Assembly (NCBI RefSeq): GCF_001665835.1
Contig: NZ_LZSX01000065.1
Coordinates: 1-64,000, forward strand
Source: Mycobacterium colombiense
GTDB taxonomy: Bacteria > Actinomycetota > Actinomycetes > Mycobacteriales > Mycobacteriaceae
DNA: 64,000 nucleotides
Direction: 5' to 3'
Shown: piece after piece, positions 36,124-45,394 of the stretch
Layout of the letters: every line of letters begins with the position of its first letter
How positions within the stretch are numbered: position 1 is the first letter of the stretch
The notes under the pieces: model-generated
Told to the model about the DNA's origin: nothing
Databases searched by the model: none
Seen by the model: the letters and a program-made list of their open reading frames with translations, nothing else
Program-made: the position numbers and the translations under genes

Positions 36124-36323
36124 CCACCGGTCGCCGCGGTATCCGATCCCGGCGCCCTGGCATCATCGAGACCACCTCGGACCTCCCGCTCGACGGCACG
36201 CGGATGATGTGCGTCATCCGCACCCCGGCCGCCGACATCGTCAACGAGATGTGGCGAGGCTGCCGCGAGGTGCTGGCGGCCACGTCAGAGCGGGTGGGCC
36301 GGGCCGAACTCGAGCAGGCCTAG
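36120..36323 (+). CDS. Small hypothetical partner of the NYN nuclease (67 aa)
   Basis: A 67-residue basic protein: MTTGRRGIRSRRPGIIETTS, then a strand-rich core (TRMMCVIRTPAADIVNEMW) and an acidic helix to the end. The ATG overlaps the nuclease stop by four bases (ATGA). It may be an inhibitor, substrate adaptor or unrelated protein; the coupling is the only evidence. No family is recognised. Confidence 0.55.
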   Translation: MTTGRRGIRSRRPGIIETTSDLPLDGTRMMCVIRTPAADIVNEMWRGCREVLAATSERVGRAELEQA

Positions 36324-36342
36324 CCCGAGGCGGGCGCGGAGG

Positions 36343-36837
36343 TCAGCCCGCCGCGGCCAGCGCCGCGTCGTAGTTGGGCTCCTGAGCGATTTCGGGCACC
36401 AGCTCGGTGTAGGCGACGTTGCCGTCCGCGCCGATCACCACGATGGCCCGGGCGAGCAACCCGGCCATCGGACCATCGGTGATGGTGACCCCGTAGTCCT
36501 CACCGAAGCTGTCGCGGAACGCCGAACCGCTCTTGACGTTCTCGATGCCCTCGGCGCCACAGAATCGCGCCTGCGCGAACGGCAGGTCCTTGGAGACGTT
36601 CACCACGGTCGCCCCACCCCCGGCGGCGCGCTCGTTGAAGGTCCGCACGCTGTTGGCGCACACCGGCGTGTCGATGGACGGAAAGATGTTGAGCACCAAG
36701 GGCTTACCGCCGAATTGCTCGCTGCTTACCGGGGCCAGGTCGCCGCCGACCAGACTGAAGGCCGGGGCTTTGGATCCGACGGCAGGCAGCTCGCCGACAG
36801 TGTTGATCGGGTTTCCACGCAACGTTATCTGTGCCAT
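36343..36837 (-). CDS. tpx: Thiol peroxidase Tpx (Rv1932 orthologue)
   Basis: A 164-residue atypical 2-Cys peroxiredoxin. Peroxidatic Cys60 is in [10 protein letters not shown] and resolving Cys93 in [10 protein letters not shown], the same positions as in M. tuberculosis Tpx. It reduces hydrogen peroxide, organic peroxides and peroxynitrite with thioredoxin. Start ATG at 36837 gives [10 protein letters not shown]; the longer frame to 36843 is read-through. It is divergent from the GlxA-type regulator, as Rv1932 is from Rv1931c. Confidence 0.95.
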   Translation of the reverse strand: MAQITLRGNPINTVGELPAVGSKAPAFSLVGGDLAPVSSEQFGGKPLVLNIFPSIDTPVCANSVRTFNERAAGGGATVVNVSKDLPFAQARFCGAEGIENVKSGSAFRDSFGEDYGVTITDGPMAGLLARAIVVIGADGNVAYTELVPEIAQEPNYDAALAAAG

Positions 36838-36880
36838 GGGCAACAGTCTGCCAAGGCCGCCGCGGCCGCCGTGGGGCAGG

Positions 36881-36909
36881 TCCCATGTCCTAATCAGTGG
36901 GATACATGG
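36881..36909. promoter_or_regulatory. Nested inverted repeats between tpx and the GlxA-type regulator
   Basis: CCATGT (36883-36888) is repeated as ACATGG (36904-36909), and TCCCA/TGGGA halves lie inside the same 29 bp. The site sits between divergent tpx and the AraC/DJ-1 regulator gene, so it could be the regulator's binding site. The arms are short and imperfectly spaced. Confidence 0.4.
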
Positions 36910-36947
36910 CGTAGACGACAGACCCCGCCGTGCCCAACACTGAATCC

Positions 36948-37898
36948 ATGCCTCGCAAGGTGGTCATCGTCGGTTTTCCCGGCGTGCAGGCGCTCGACGT
37001 GGTGGGCCCGTATGACGTGTTCACCGGCGCATCGCTGTTGACGGGCGGCGGCTACGACGTCGCGATGGCCTCGGTCGGTGGCCAACCGGTGCAGACGGCC
37101 ACCGGGCTGGCTTTCGTGGCGACCCCGTTGCCGGACCCGGGCGACCCGATCGACACGGTCGTTCTTCCCGGCGGCGCCGGCGTTGATGCAGCCCGCTCCG
37201 ACGCCGACCTGGTCGCCTGGATCAAGTCGGTCGCCACCCATGCCCGCCGGATGGTCACGGTGTGCACCGGTGCGTTTCTCGCCGCCGAGGCGGGTCTGCT
37301 GGACGGGCACCGGGTGACCACCCATTGGGCCTTCGCCGAGCGGTTGGCGAGTGAATTCCCCGCCATCGACGTCGATGCCGACCCGATCTTCGTGCGAAGC
37401 TCGGACACTCTATGGACGGCCGCGGGCGTCACCGCGGGCATCGACCTCACGCTCGCGCTGATCGAAGACGACCACGGCACCGAGCTCGCGCAGACGGTCG
37501 CGCGCTGGCTGGTGCTGTATCTGCGCCGGCCGGGCGGCCAGACCCAGTTCGCCGCGCCGGTGTGGATGCCGCGGGCCAGACGGGACTCGATCCGCGAGGT
37601 GCAGGAGACGATCGAGGCCGAGCCGGGCCGTCCGCACAGCATCGACGAGCTGGCTCGCCGCGCCGCGATGAGCGCGCGGCACTTCACCCGGGTGTTCACC
37701 GCCGAAATCGGTGAGGCGCCCGGCCAATACGTCGAACGCATCCGCACCGAAGCCGCACGCCGGCAGTTGGAGGAGACCGACGACACCGTCGTCGCGATCG
37801 CCGCTCGGTGCGGCTTCGGCACCGCCGAAACCATGCGGCGCAATTTCCTTCGCCGCGTTGGCATTTCGCCCGACCAATACCGCAAGGCCTTCGCCTGA
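36948..37898 (+). CDS. GlxA-family AraC regulator with DJ-1/PfpI domain (Rv1931c-like)
   Basis: A 316-residue regulator. The N-terminal DJ-1/PfpI-like domain ([35 protein letters not shown]) is followed by a C-terminal AraC double helix-turn-helix ([20 protein letters not shown] and [17 protein letters not shown]). The ATG at 36948 gives MPRKVVIVG; a GTG at 36930 is possible. A DJ-1 gene follows 19 bp downstream, as in M. tuberculosis. It probably senses an aldehyde or redox signal and controls its neighbours. Confidence 0.92.
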   Translation: MPRKVVIVGFPGVQALDVVGPYDVFTGASLLTGGGYDVAMASVGGQPVQTATGLAFVATPLPDPGDPIDTVVLPGGAGVDAARSDADLVAWIKSVATHARRMVTVCTGAFLAAEAGLLDGHRVTTHWAFAERLASEFPAIDVDADPIFVRSSDTLWTAAGVTAGIDLTLALIEDDHGTELAQTVARWLVLYLRRPGGQTQFAAPVWMPRARRDSIREVQETIEAEPGRPHSIDELARRAAMSARHFTRVFTAEIGEAPGQYVERIRTEAARRQLEETDDTVVAIAARCGFGTAETMRRNFLRRVGISPDQYRKAFA

Positions 37899-37917
37899 CA
37901 TCGAAAGGACGACTCTG

Positions 37918-38661
37918 ATGACCCAAATCGCCATCGTGGCCTATCCCGGATTCACCGCGCTGGACATGATCGGTCCCTACGAGGTGCTGCGCAACCTGCC
38001 GGGCGCCGAGGTGCGGTTCGTGTGGCACCAAGCCGGACCGATCACCGCCGACTCCGGGGTGCTGGTCATCGGCGCCACCCACTCGCTGGCCGAAACCCCC
38101 TCCCCCGACGTGATTCTCGTTCCCGGGGGCCCGTCGACGCCGGTTCATGCCCGTGACGACGCGCTGCTCGACTGGCTGCGGCAGGCCCACCACAGCGCGA
38201 GCTGGACGACATCGGTGTGCTCGGGATCGGTGATTCTGGCGGCGGCCGGCCTGCTGGACGGCCGTCGGGCAACATCGCATTGGCTGACGGTTTCCGCGCT
38301 GAAGGCATTCGGCGCGGTGCCCGTGACCGACGAACGGATCGTGCACTCCGATGACATCGTCACCAGTGCGGGCGTGTCCGCCGGGCTCGACCTCGCGCTG
38401 TGGCTGGCCGGCCAGATCGCCGGCGAATCCCGCGCGAAGGCAATCCAGCTCGCGCTCGAATACGACCCGCAGCCGCCGTTCGACTCGGGTCACATGTCGA
38501 AGGCGTCGGCGACCACGAAAGCCGCCGCGACGGCGTTGCTGTCCCGCGACAGCGTGAAGCCCGCCAACGTGAAAGCCGCGACCTTGCTCGCCTGGGAGCA
38601 GGCGCTGGGCAAGGTCCGGTCGCGGCGCCGGAGGCGCGCAGTCGCTTCCGGCACGGCGTAG
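37918..38661 (+). CDS. DJ-1/PfpI-family protein (Rv1930c-like)
   Basis: A 247-residue class I glutamine-amidotransferase-like protein. The nucleophile elbow is TTSVCSGSVILAAAG (about 96-110) with the upstream acidic ILVPGGPSTP. The C-terminal extension (about 185-247) is helical and Lys/Ala rich. Members act as chaperones, deglycases or isonitrile hydratases. GAAAGGA lies before the ATG. It is co-transcribed with the regulator 19 bp upstream. Confidence 0.9.
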   Translation: MTQIAIVAYPGFTALDMIGPYEVLRNLPGAEVRFVWHQAGPITADSGVLVIGATHSLAETPSPDVILVPGGPSTPVHARDDALLDWLRQAHHSASWTTSVCSGSVILAAAGLLDGRRATSHWLTVSALKAFGAVPVTDERIVHSDDIVTSAGVSAGLDLALWLAGQIAGESRAKAIQLALEYDPQPPFDSGHMSKASATTKAAATALLSRDSVKPANVKAATLLAWEQALGKVRSRRRRRAVASGTA

Positions 38662-38688
38662 GTGAGTCAGACGAACGCTAGCGCCGGT

Positions 38689-38715
38689 GATAGCGCTTCG
38701 CGCGCAAGCACTATC
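38689..38715. terminator. Imperfect hairpin between convergent genes
   Basis: GATAGCGCTT (38689-38698) pairs with AAGCACTATC (38706-38715) with one mismatch around a seven-base loop. A wider AGTCAGA/TCTGAC pairing encloses it. It sits between the DJ-1 gene and the converging NTF2-like gene and likely ends transcription, though no long T-run follows. Confidence 0.5.
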
Positions 38716-38726
38716 GCTCTCTGACG

Positions 38727-39203
38727 CTAGGCGCCGGGCTGCAGGATGTCGGTCGTGGCGAGCTGGCCGCCTGCTTGCATCCACGCCGCAACGACGCCGG
38801 GAGCGTCCCGGTCGGGGTTGTAGATGTCTTCCTCGCTGGAGAACAGCCCGTCGCCGGCGTACACCAGCCGGGTCCAGTTCGGAAACCAAAACGGTTGACC
38901 GTTCGGATCGGTCGGGTGATCCAGCAGGTTCTTGATCATGACGACGACGGCGTCGTTGTCCTCGTCGTGAGCGACCCAGTCATTGGGAAAACGCATGTGC
39001 GGGAACGGCGCCATCACCGCGACGATCCAGTCGCGGACCGCCTCGCGCCCGTGAAAGACGCCGTAGTGGTGCTCGGTGTAGACGACGTCCTCGGTGAAGA
39101 GGTCCGCAAACGGGCGCCAGTCGCCCGAAGCGCTGCACCCTTCGACGACTTTGGTGTAGTTATCGACGGCTTCGTCGATTTCTGCCCTGCTGAATTTGCC
39201 CAT
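38727..39203 (-). CDS. NTF2-like (SnoaL-type) protein
   Basis: A 158-residue alpha/beta cone-fold protein. Motifs are FADLFTEDVVYTEHHYGVF and GREAVRDWIVAVMAPFPHM. Members include polyketide cyclases, ketosteroid isomerases and small dehydratases. It is divergent from the SDR at 39261, which may supply or use its substrate. Start MGKFSRAEIDEAV. The reaction is unknown. Confidence 0.82.
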   Translation of the reverse strand: MGKFSRAEIDEAVDNYTKVVEGCSASGDWRPFADLFTEDVVYTEHHYGVFHGREAVRDWIVAVMAPFPHMRFPNDWVAHDEDNDAVVVMIKNLLDHPTDPNGQPFWFPNWTRLVYAGDGLFSSEEDIYNPDRDAPGVVAAWMQAGGQLATTDILQPGA

Positions 39204-39260
39204 GCGGACACACTAGAACGTGTTCCGGTTTTGGGTCGCTCGTATGAATGGGGATATCGG

Positions 39261-40031
39261 ATGAACGTGATGGACTTGTTCGGCCTGCGAGGCAAGAGGG
39301 CGTTGGTCACCGGGGCGTCCAGCGGCATCGGCAGGAAAGTCGCCCAGGCCTACCTGCAGGCCGGCGCCGACGTCGCCATCGCGGCGCGGAATGTTGAGGC
39401 GCTGGAACGCATCGCAGGCGAGCTGGCGGCGGACGGTGACGGCAAGGTGGTGCCGATCCGATGCGACGTGACCCGGCCCGACCAGGTGACCGGCATGGTG
39501 GACCGGACGATCGCGGAGCTGGGCGGCATCGACATCGCGGTCTGCAACGCCGGCATCATCGACGTCGTCCCGATGCTCGACATGTCGCCCGAAGAATTCC
39601 AGCGCATCCAGGACACCAACGTCACCGGTGTCTTCCTGACCGCGCAGGCGGCGGCCCGGGCCATGGTGACCCAGGGGCGCGGCGGCGTCATCATCACCAC
39701 CGCCTCGATGTCGGGCAGCATCATCAACGTCCCACAACAGGTCGGCCACTACTGCGCCTCCAAGGCGGCCGTCATCCACCTGACCAAGGCCATGGCGGTC
39801 GAATTCGCGCCGCACAACATTCGGGTCAACAGCGTCAGCCCCGGCTACATCCTCACCGAACTCGTCGAGCCGTTGACGGAGTACCACCGCCAGTGGGAGC
39901 CGAAAATCCCGCTCGGGCGCATCGGCCGCCCCGAAGAGCTCACCGGCCTCTACGTCTATCTGGCCAGCGAGGCTTCCAGCTACATGACCGGTTCGGACGT
40001 CGTGATCGACGGCGGATATACCTGTCCCTAG
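39261..40031 (+). CDS. Short-chain dehydrogenase/reductase (Rv1928c-like)
   Basis: A classical SDR of 256 residues. The cofactor motif is ALVTGASSGIGRKVAQAY (about 14-31), then NAGIIDVVPMLD, catalytic Ser in TTASMSGSIINV and the YxxxK in GHYCASKAAV. The SPGYILTEL and DGGYTCP tails are typical. It oxidises or reduces an unidentified alcohol/ketone with NAD(P). The ATG at 39261 is the true start; the long upstream frame is antisense to the NTF2-like gene. Synteny supports the orthology. Confidence 0.93.
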   Translation: MNVMDLFGLRGKRALVTGASSGIGRKVAQAYLQAGADVAIAARNVEALERIAGELAADGDGKVVPIRCDVTRPDQVTGMVDRTIAELGGIDIAVCNAGIIDVVPMLDMSPEEFQRIQDTNVTGVFLTAQAAARAMVTQGRGGVIITTASMSGSIINVPQQVGHYCASKAAVIHLTKAMAVEFAPHNIRVNSVSPGYILTELVEPLTEYHRQWEPKIPLGRIGRPEELTGLYVYLASEASSYMTGSDVVIDGGYTCP

Positions 40032-40043
40032 CCCGGTCGGCTA

Positions 40044-40757
40044 TCACTCCAGCTCGCCGGATATCCCGCGTTCGAGGTTCGCCTGTGTCGCCGACGGCAG
40101 CACCAGCAGGCCGTCGAGTTCGTTGCGGGCCACGTCATAGGCGCGCTGGCGTTCGTGCGGCGCCGCCGCGGGGTCGGCCGCGACCCGTAACAGGCTCTGC
40201 GCCCGCGCAATTCGCTGCTGATCCGCCCGGGAGAAATCGTTGCGGCGCCGGCGGATCGCTTCGGCCTCGGCGGCGTTGAACGCGGTGACGTAGTCCTCGA
40301 CGGCGGCCATGTATCGCGCGGCGCCGTCGCGGTCGTCGAGCAGATCCTCGGCCTTGACGGGGCGCAGGAAGTCGGCCCGCAGCTTGGCTTTGTGGAACGC
40401 GATCGTGTTTGCGTCGCGCATGTCGGTCATCATGGGGAAGTCCAGCAGCTTGGCGACGTCGAGTTCGTACTCGAGCCAGCGCGCGTCCGTGCGGCCGTGC
40501 TCGTCGAGAACGCGGCGGATCGAGCGCCACTGGGCCGCCTGATTCATGCCGGCCCCATCCGCCGCGGGCGTCTCGGGTAGTGGTGTCCGGTCGATTTGCC
40601 GCGACCGCTCGTCGGTGCGCCGGCGGTAGGCGCCGAATGCGCGCACCGCGGCGACGATCGCGCCCGTCAGCGGCAGGATCAAGATCAACAACTCCGCCAA
40701 CCGGAATATCACGCCCACCTGGCCAGGATGCCACCCCGGCGGCCGGGGTTCGGTCAA
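40044..40757 (-). CDS. Membrane-anchored conserved hypothetical protein (Rv1927-like)
   Basis: A 237-residue protein. One N-terminal membrane helix (FRLAELLILILPLTGAIVAA, about 17-40) is followed by a cytosolic helical domain rich in Ala, Arg and Asp (SRQIDRTPLPETPAADG, AEDLLDDRDGAARYMAAVED). The TTG at 40757 is used; its TTGA overlaps the stop of the lipase remnant. Function unknown. Its place between the SDR and fadD31 matches Rv1927. Confidence 0.75.
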   Translation of the reverse strand: MTEPRPPGWHPGQVGVIFRLAELLILILPLTGAIVAAVRAFGAYRRRTDERSRQIDRTPLPETPAADGAGMNQAAQWRSIRRVLDEHGRTDARWLEYELDVAKLLDFPMMTDMRDANTIAFHKAKLRADFLRPVKAEDLLDDRDGAARYMAAVEDYVTAFNAAEAEAIRRRRNDFSRADQQRIARAQSLLRVAADPAAAPHERQRAYDVARNELDGLLVLPSATQANLERGISGELE

Positions 40758-40925
40758 CTCTGCGGGCGCACTCCGAGCACATCGCGAAACAATGCCTGCC
40801 GCAACGCGAGTTCACGCGGATCGCTCCACAGGTGAAACCCGAGGCGGTTCATGACGTAGGCGAACCCGATGCCGGTGTCCGGGTCGGCGCAGCCGAAGGA
40901 TCCCCGGACCCCCCGGTGCCGAAGG
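40754..40925 (-). pseudogene. C-terminal remnant of a beta-lactamase-family lipase/esterase (LipD-like)
   Basis: Reading from the fadD31 stop to TGA at 40754-40756, one frame gives HRGVRGSFGCADPDTGIGF, AYVMNRLGFHLWSDPREL and RDVLGVRPQS. This resembles the last 50-60 residues of serine beta-lactamase-like esterases (consensus HxGxGGSxGxADPxxxxGFGYVMN). No N-terminal part precedes it, because fadD31 ends exactly here. It is a deletion remnant. M. tuberculosis lipD (Rv1923) is close to Rv1925 but on the other side. Confidence 0.7.
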
Positions 40926-42773
40926 TTAGCGGGCGCCCAGGCTGCCGTCGAGGTACTCCGCCCGGCAGGCCCTGCGGGCCAGCTTGCCGCTGGTGGTGCG
41001 TGGGATGGCGCCGGCCGGCAGGAGACGCACGTCCGAGACGGTCAGACCGTGCCGCTGCGCGACTGCCGCGCTGATCGCCTCGATCGCCGGCTGCGGATCC
41101 TGACGGCTGGTGCCCGCGGCGCGTTCGGCGATCACGACGAGCCGTGCGGCATCCGGGTCATCGCCGTGCGGCACGGAAAACGCCGTCACGTATCCGCGCC
41201 GGACGATTTCCGACGCCTCGGCGACGGTGGCCTCGATGTGTTGCGGATAGTGGTTGCGGCCGTCGATCGTCACCAGGTCCGCGATCCGGCCGGTCACGTA
41301 CAGCTCACCGTCCAGGTACACGCCCAAGTCGCCGGTGCGCAGCCACGAGCGGTCCGGATCGGCGCCGCCGGCGTGGCTGCCCTCGGCGAGCCGGGATCGC
41401 AGCTCGGCACCGAACGCCCGCCGCGTCTCGTCCGGCAGCCCCCAATAGCCGCGACCGACGTTGTTGCCTTGCAGCCAGATTTCGCCCACCCCGCCGTCCG
41501 GCAATTCGGATCCGGTGGCGGGGTCGACGATGACGGCCCATTCGCTGTGCGCGACCTGGCCGCACGACACCTGCGCGACGGCGTTGGGATCATCCGCGTC
41601 GACGCGCACCGCGTGTCCGGCGCCCAGCCGTTCTGAGTCGAAGTACACCGCCGTCGCCTCGGCGTCGGGGGCGATGGTGGCGACGAACAACGTCCCCTCG
41701 GCGATGCCGTAGGAGGGCTTGAACGCGGTCCGCGGCAACCCGTACGGCGCGAACGCCTTGTTGAAGGTCCTGATCGCATCGATGCTGACGGGTTCGGAGC
41801 CGATGATCATCACGACGTTGCGCAGGTCGATGTCCGCACCGCTGCCCGGCAGGCCGCGCTGCGCGGCCCACTCGTAGGCGAAGTTCGGTGCGGCGGTGAC
41901 GACGTTGCCCTGCCGCGACCCGTCGGACAGGGCCTGGATCCATCGCTGGGGCCGGCGGACGAACGCGGTGGGAGACATCAGCGTGGAGTGGCCGCCGTAG
42001 ACAGCCGGGAAGCCGATCATCGACAAACCCATGTCGTGGTAGAGCGGTAACCAACTGACGCCGTGGGTGTTTCGGTCCAGCAGGTCGATCGACAGGATCA
42101 TCTGCACCAGGTTGGTGCCCACCGCGCGGTGGGTGATCTCGACGCCGATCGGCGGCCGGGTAGAACCCGACGTGTACTGCAGGTGTGAGACGTCGTCCAT
42201 GCCGAGCTCGGTGGGCTCGAACGACTCCCCTGCCGAATCCGGTATCTGGTCGATGGCGATCACCCGCGGCCGCCGCAGATGCGGGTGACCTGCCAGGAAC
42301 TTCTCCACCGCCTCTAGGGCGGGCGTCGTCGTGAGTACGACGGTCGGCGCGGAATCGCGCAGCGCGGTCTCAAGCCGTTCGGAGTGCCCGGGCAGTTCCG
42401 GGGCGAACAACGGCACCGCGATGGTTCCGGCCTTGACCGCCGCGTAGAAGCCGGCGACGTAGTCGATGCCCTGTGGCGCGAGGACCGCAACGCGCTCACC
42501 GTGACTGGTCACTTGCTGGATGCGCGCGCCGATGGCCTCCAGCCGGACGCCGAACCGGCTCCACGTCACCTCTTCGGCGTCCCCGTCGGCCGAATGGCTG
42601 TAGTCGAGGTAGCGATACGCCACGGTGTCACCGACGTTCGCGATGTTGCGGTCGATGAGCGAGATCAGGTTGACCCCGGGCGGCAGCACGACCCGGCCGG
42701 CCGCATCCAGGCAGTCCTCGATCCGAAGTAGGCCATCGACACCTGGGCCGACCTGCCGGGAACCGCGATCCAT
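40926..42773 (-). CDS. fadD31: Fatty-acyl-AMP ligase FadD31 (Rv1925 orthologue)
   Basis: A 615-residue adenylating enzyme that activates long-chain fatty acids as acyl-AMP for lipid or polyketide assembly. The P-loop-like motif is LQYTSGSTRPPIGVEITH (about 200-217), then WLPLYHDMGLSMIGF, the A5 region SYGIAEG and the hinge RTGDLGVYLDGELYVTGR. The FAAL C-terminal lysine signature PRTTSGKLARRACRAEY is present. Start GTG/ATG near MDRGSRQVGP. No polyketide synthase lies nearby, so its partner must be elsewhere. Confidence 0.93.
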   Translation of the reverse strand: MDRGSRQVGPGVDGLLRIEDCLDAAGRVVLPPGVNLISLIDRNIANVGDTVAYRYLDYSHSADGDAEEVTWSRFGVRLEAIGARIQQVTSHGERVAVLAPQGIDYVAGFYAAVKAGTIAVPLFAPELPGHSERLETALRDSAPTVVLTTTPALEAVEKFLAGHPHLRRPRVIAIDQIPDSAGESFEPTELGMDDVSHLQYTSGSTRPPIGVEITHRAVGTNLVQMILSIDLLDRNTHGVSWLPLYHDMGLSMIGFPAVYGGHSTLMSPTAFVRRPQRWIQALSDGSRQGNVVTAAPNFAYEWAAQRGLPGSGADIDLRNVVMIIGSEPVSIDAIRTFNKAFAPYGLPRTAFKPSYGIAEGTLFVATIAPDAEATAVYFDSERLGAGHAVRVDADDPNAVAQVSCGQVAHSEWAVIVDPATGSELPDGGVGEIWLQGNNVGRGYWGLPDETRRAFGAELRSRLAEGSHAGGADPDRSWLRTGDLGVYLDGELYVTGRIADLVTIDGRNHYPQHIEATVAEASEIVRRGYVTAFSVPHGDDPDAARLVVIAERAAGTSRQDPQPAIEAISAAVAQRHGLTVSDVRLLPAGAIPRTTSGKLARRACRAEYLDGSLGAR

Positions 42774-42981
42774 AGCTGCAGTCTAGGCAAGCCGTTGCGA
42801 CGGTCCCCGTGCGGTGAATCGGCAAACATCAAGAGCGGCGGGCGCATTCGCCGTTTCCGGCACACGTTCGATCACCGGGCCGACAGCGGCGATCCACCCG
42901 ACCCGGCCGACGCCCGGCGTGAGCGGTAGCCTACGGCGAGCGGCGTCCAGGGCCGTCCGTCTGCTACCACCAGGAGTTGTC

Positions 42982-43449
42982 ATGCCGGGCCGGAACTTTT
43001 CCTTCGAAATCACCCGTACCAGCAGCGCGCCCCCCGCGACGGTGTTCCGGTTGGTAGCCGACGGCGCCAACTGGTCGCAGTGGGCCAAGCCGATTGTCAT
43101 GCACTCGAGTTGGGCTCGCCAGGGCGATCCCGCGCCGGGCGGCGTCGGAGCCATCCGCAAGGTGGGCATGTGGCCGGTCTACGTGCAGGAGGAGACGGTC
43201 GAGTACGAGCCGGACCGTCGCCACGCCTACAAGCTGGTGGGCCCGGCCACCCCGGCCAAGGACTATGGCGGCGAGGTGGTCCTCACGCCGAATGCGTCGG
43301 GCGGGACCGACATCCGCTGGACCGGCTCGTTCACCGAAGGCGTTCGCGGGACGGGCCCGCTGATGCGCGCCGCCATGGGCGGGGCTGTCCGGTTTTTCGC
43401 GGGCCGGTTGGTGAAGGCGGCCGATCGCGAATCCACCGGCGGCCGCTAG
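42982..43449 (+). CDS. SRPBCC (polyketide cyclase-like) family protein
   Basis: A 155-residue START/SRPBCC-fold protein. It begins FSFEITRTSSAPPATVFRLV with a typical WSQWAKPIV strand and ends in the long helix GGAVRFFAGRLVKAAD. Members bind or cyclise hydrophobic ligands. AGGAG lies five bases before the ATG. The 207-bp gap upstream to fadD31 holds both promoters. It is one of four SRPBCC proteins in the window. Confidence 0.85.
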   Translation: MPGRNFSFEITRTSSAPPATVFRLVADGANWSQWAKPIVMHSSWARQGDPAPGGVGAIRKVGMWPVYVQEETVEYEPDRRHAYKLVGPATPAKDYGGEVVLTPNASGGTDIRWTGSFTEGVRGTGPLMRAAMGGAVRFFAGRLVKAADRESTGGR

Positions 43450-43506
43450 GTTCTCGCATGGCGCATGACGGCCGCGCAGAGCGGCCGCCACGCTTGGATT
43501 CACGAT

Positions 43507-43890
43507 TTACGGGTTGTTGAACTGGTTCTCGTAGGTCTGTTGCTGCTGCATGTCCTGATTGAACTGCTGCTGGGCCTGCTCGTTTTGCTCTTCTGCCTGT
43601 TGCATCGATTGCTGCAGCTGCTGCTGATTCAGCTGCTGTTGCAGCCGGGCCTGGTCGTCGCCGTCATCGGCCGCGAGGCCGCCGCCGGTGAGGCCCGGCG
43701 GCGCCTGGGGTGAAAAGGCCATGTCCGTCAGGCGCACCGATCTGGATCCGAGCGTCGTTCCGGGGGTCGGGAGCTGCGCCGCGTCGTAGACGGCCAGGAC
43801 GGCCAGGGTCGCGGCGCCCGCGAGAGTGAGGCGCAGTAGTGGCCGGCGGCGTCCGCCGGCGATCGTGGGGTGAGGGGTATTAGCGGTCAT
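43507..43890 (-). CDS. Exported glutamine-rich protein
   Basis: A 127-residue protein. An N-terminal membrane or signal segment (LLRLTLAGAATLAVLAVYDA, about 19-38) leads into a short linker. A strongly Gln-rich tail follows (ARLQQQLNQQQLQQSMQQ, then NEQAQQQFNQDMQQQQ). The tail is predicted helical or coiled. ATG at 43890 has GGAAG immediately before it, which is too close for a normal site, so the start is uncertain. Function unknown. Confidence 0.6.
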   Translation of the reverse strand: MTANTPHPTIAGGRRRPLLRLTLAGAATLAVLAVYDAAQLPTPGTTLGSRSVRLTDMAFSPQAPPGLTGGGLAADDGDDQARLQQQLNQQQLQQSMQQAEEQNEQAQQQFNQDMQQQQTYENQFNNP

Positions 43891-44063
43891 CTTCCAGGTA
43901 TGCGCCGCGTTCTTAGCTGCCCCCTGGGGCGCGGCTGTCGCCTTGATATGAAGCCCGTGCGGCCGTCGGAAGGTCGCCGGACCCGGCCGTCGTCGAAAGC
44001 CACGCCGCATCCCGGCGAAATGCGCGGGCCGCAAAGGGAATTCGCGCGGACAGGTGTGCAGCG

Positions 44064-45227
44064 TTACTTCGCGTCGACCTCGTCCTGGTATTTCTTGGTC
44101 ATGTGCGCGACGGCGTCCAACTGCGACTGCGCGAGGTTCTCGCGAGCCTGGCCGGCGCGCGCGGCGGCGTCCAGCGTCGGCTGCGCCAGCCCCTGGAAGT
44201 GCGGCATCACCTCGGCGGCGAACAACTCGGCGGACCGTCGGGTGGCGGCCGGGTTGGCCCACTCCTGGCCCATCTGCAGCATGCAGCCGAAACCGCCGGA
44301 CTGATCCCACAACCGCTGCACCTGTTCGCGCGCCCGCTCGGGCGTGCCGATGACGCCCGCACCGTTGTCGTTGATGACGTCGATCATTTCGTCGAGCTGC
44401 TCGCCGGGCATCGTCATCTGCGGGAACGCGGCCACTTTCTGGAAGTACCGGAACCACGGCTCGATGCCGAACTTGACCTCTTCACGGGCCTGCTTCTCGG
44501 TCTCGGCGAGGTGGAACAAACCGACCAGGCTCCAGTTCTTGCGGTCTACCTGCGTGCCGAAGGCCGCGGCGCGCTCCTCGACGATGCCCCAGTGGTAGGA
44601 CAGCGCATTGAAACCCTCGACGGTCAGGGTTGCCCCGATGGACAGCAGGCCGATGCCGTGCTTGCCGGCCAGCCGCGCGCCCGTCGGTGACGCGACTGCG
44701 GCGACGGACAGCGGGATCCCTCCGTCGGAGTAGGGGGCAAGCTGCAGCTTGGCATCGAAGAGCTGGTGGGTGGCGGTCTTGGCGCTGACCGTCTCCCCGG
44801 CCAGCAATCGCACGACGATGTCGAGGTTGGTTTCCAGCAGCTCTCGGGTGTCGGTGGGGGTGAGTCCGATCATCGACGAGTCGCTGGGCAGCGAGCCGGG
44901 CCCCACACCGCCGATGATGCGGCCGTGCGTCAGGTGATCCAGCAGCATCAGCCGGTCGGCGACCCAGAGCGGGTTGTGATACGACAACGAGATGACTCCG
45001 GTACCGAACCGGATCCGCTTCGCCCGTTCGGCGGCCGCGGCGATGAAAATCTCTGGGGAACTGATGATTTCGCTGCCGGCCGAGTGGTGTTCGCCCAACC
45101 ACACTTCGTCGAAGCCGAGGGCGTCGAGATGCTCGACGAATGCCAGATCCCGCTGCAGGGCCAGCGTCGGGTTGGTGCCTGCGCGGTGGAACGGGGCGAT
45201 GAAGTATCCGAACCTGAGCTTCGACAT
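44064..45227 (-). CDS. LLM-class flavin-dependent oxidoreductase
   Basis: A 387-residue luciferase-like monooxygenase: RFGYFIAPFHRAGTNPTL, DEVWLGEHHSAGSEIISSP, ITHGRIIGGVGPGSLPSD-type TIM-barrel motifs and RAREQVQRLWDQSGGFGCML. Mycobacterial relatives use FMN or F420. The substrate is unknown. The start MSKLRFGYF is the family N-terminus. It is followed 173 bp downstream by the Gln-rich protein gene. Confidence 0.9.
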   Translation of the reverse strand: MSKLRFGYFIAPFHRAGTNPTLALQRDLAFVEHLDALGFDEVWLGEHHSAGSEIISSPEIFIAAAAERAKRIRFGTGVISLSYHNPLWVADRLMLLDHLTHGRIIGGVGPGSLPSDSSMIGLTPTDTRELLETNLDIVVRLLAGETVSAKTATHQLFDAKLQLAPYSDGGIPLSVAAVASPTGARLAGKHGIGLLSIGATLTVEGFNALSYHWGIVEERAAAFGTQVDRKNWSLVGLFHLAETEKQAREEVKFGIEPWFRYFQKVAAFPQMTMPGEQLDEMIDVINDNGAGVIGTPERAREQVQRLWDQSGGFGCMLQMGQEWANPAATRRSAELFAAEVMPHFQGLAQPTLDAAARAGQARENLAQSQLDAVAHMTKKYQDEVDAK

Positions 45228-45394
45228 TGAAGTCCCCTTGCATCCGAGTTGCGGAGAACCATAACTCGAATCACGGGCTCGCCCTAGGCCCGACAGAAGG
45301 GTTCAGCCGATGGGGCCAGGTAATCCCGGCCCCACCGGCTAGGGAAACAAGTCTTTGTGGTGCGTTTCAGCGCCGGCTCAACGCGGCTCGGCGA

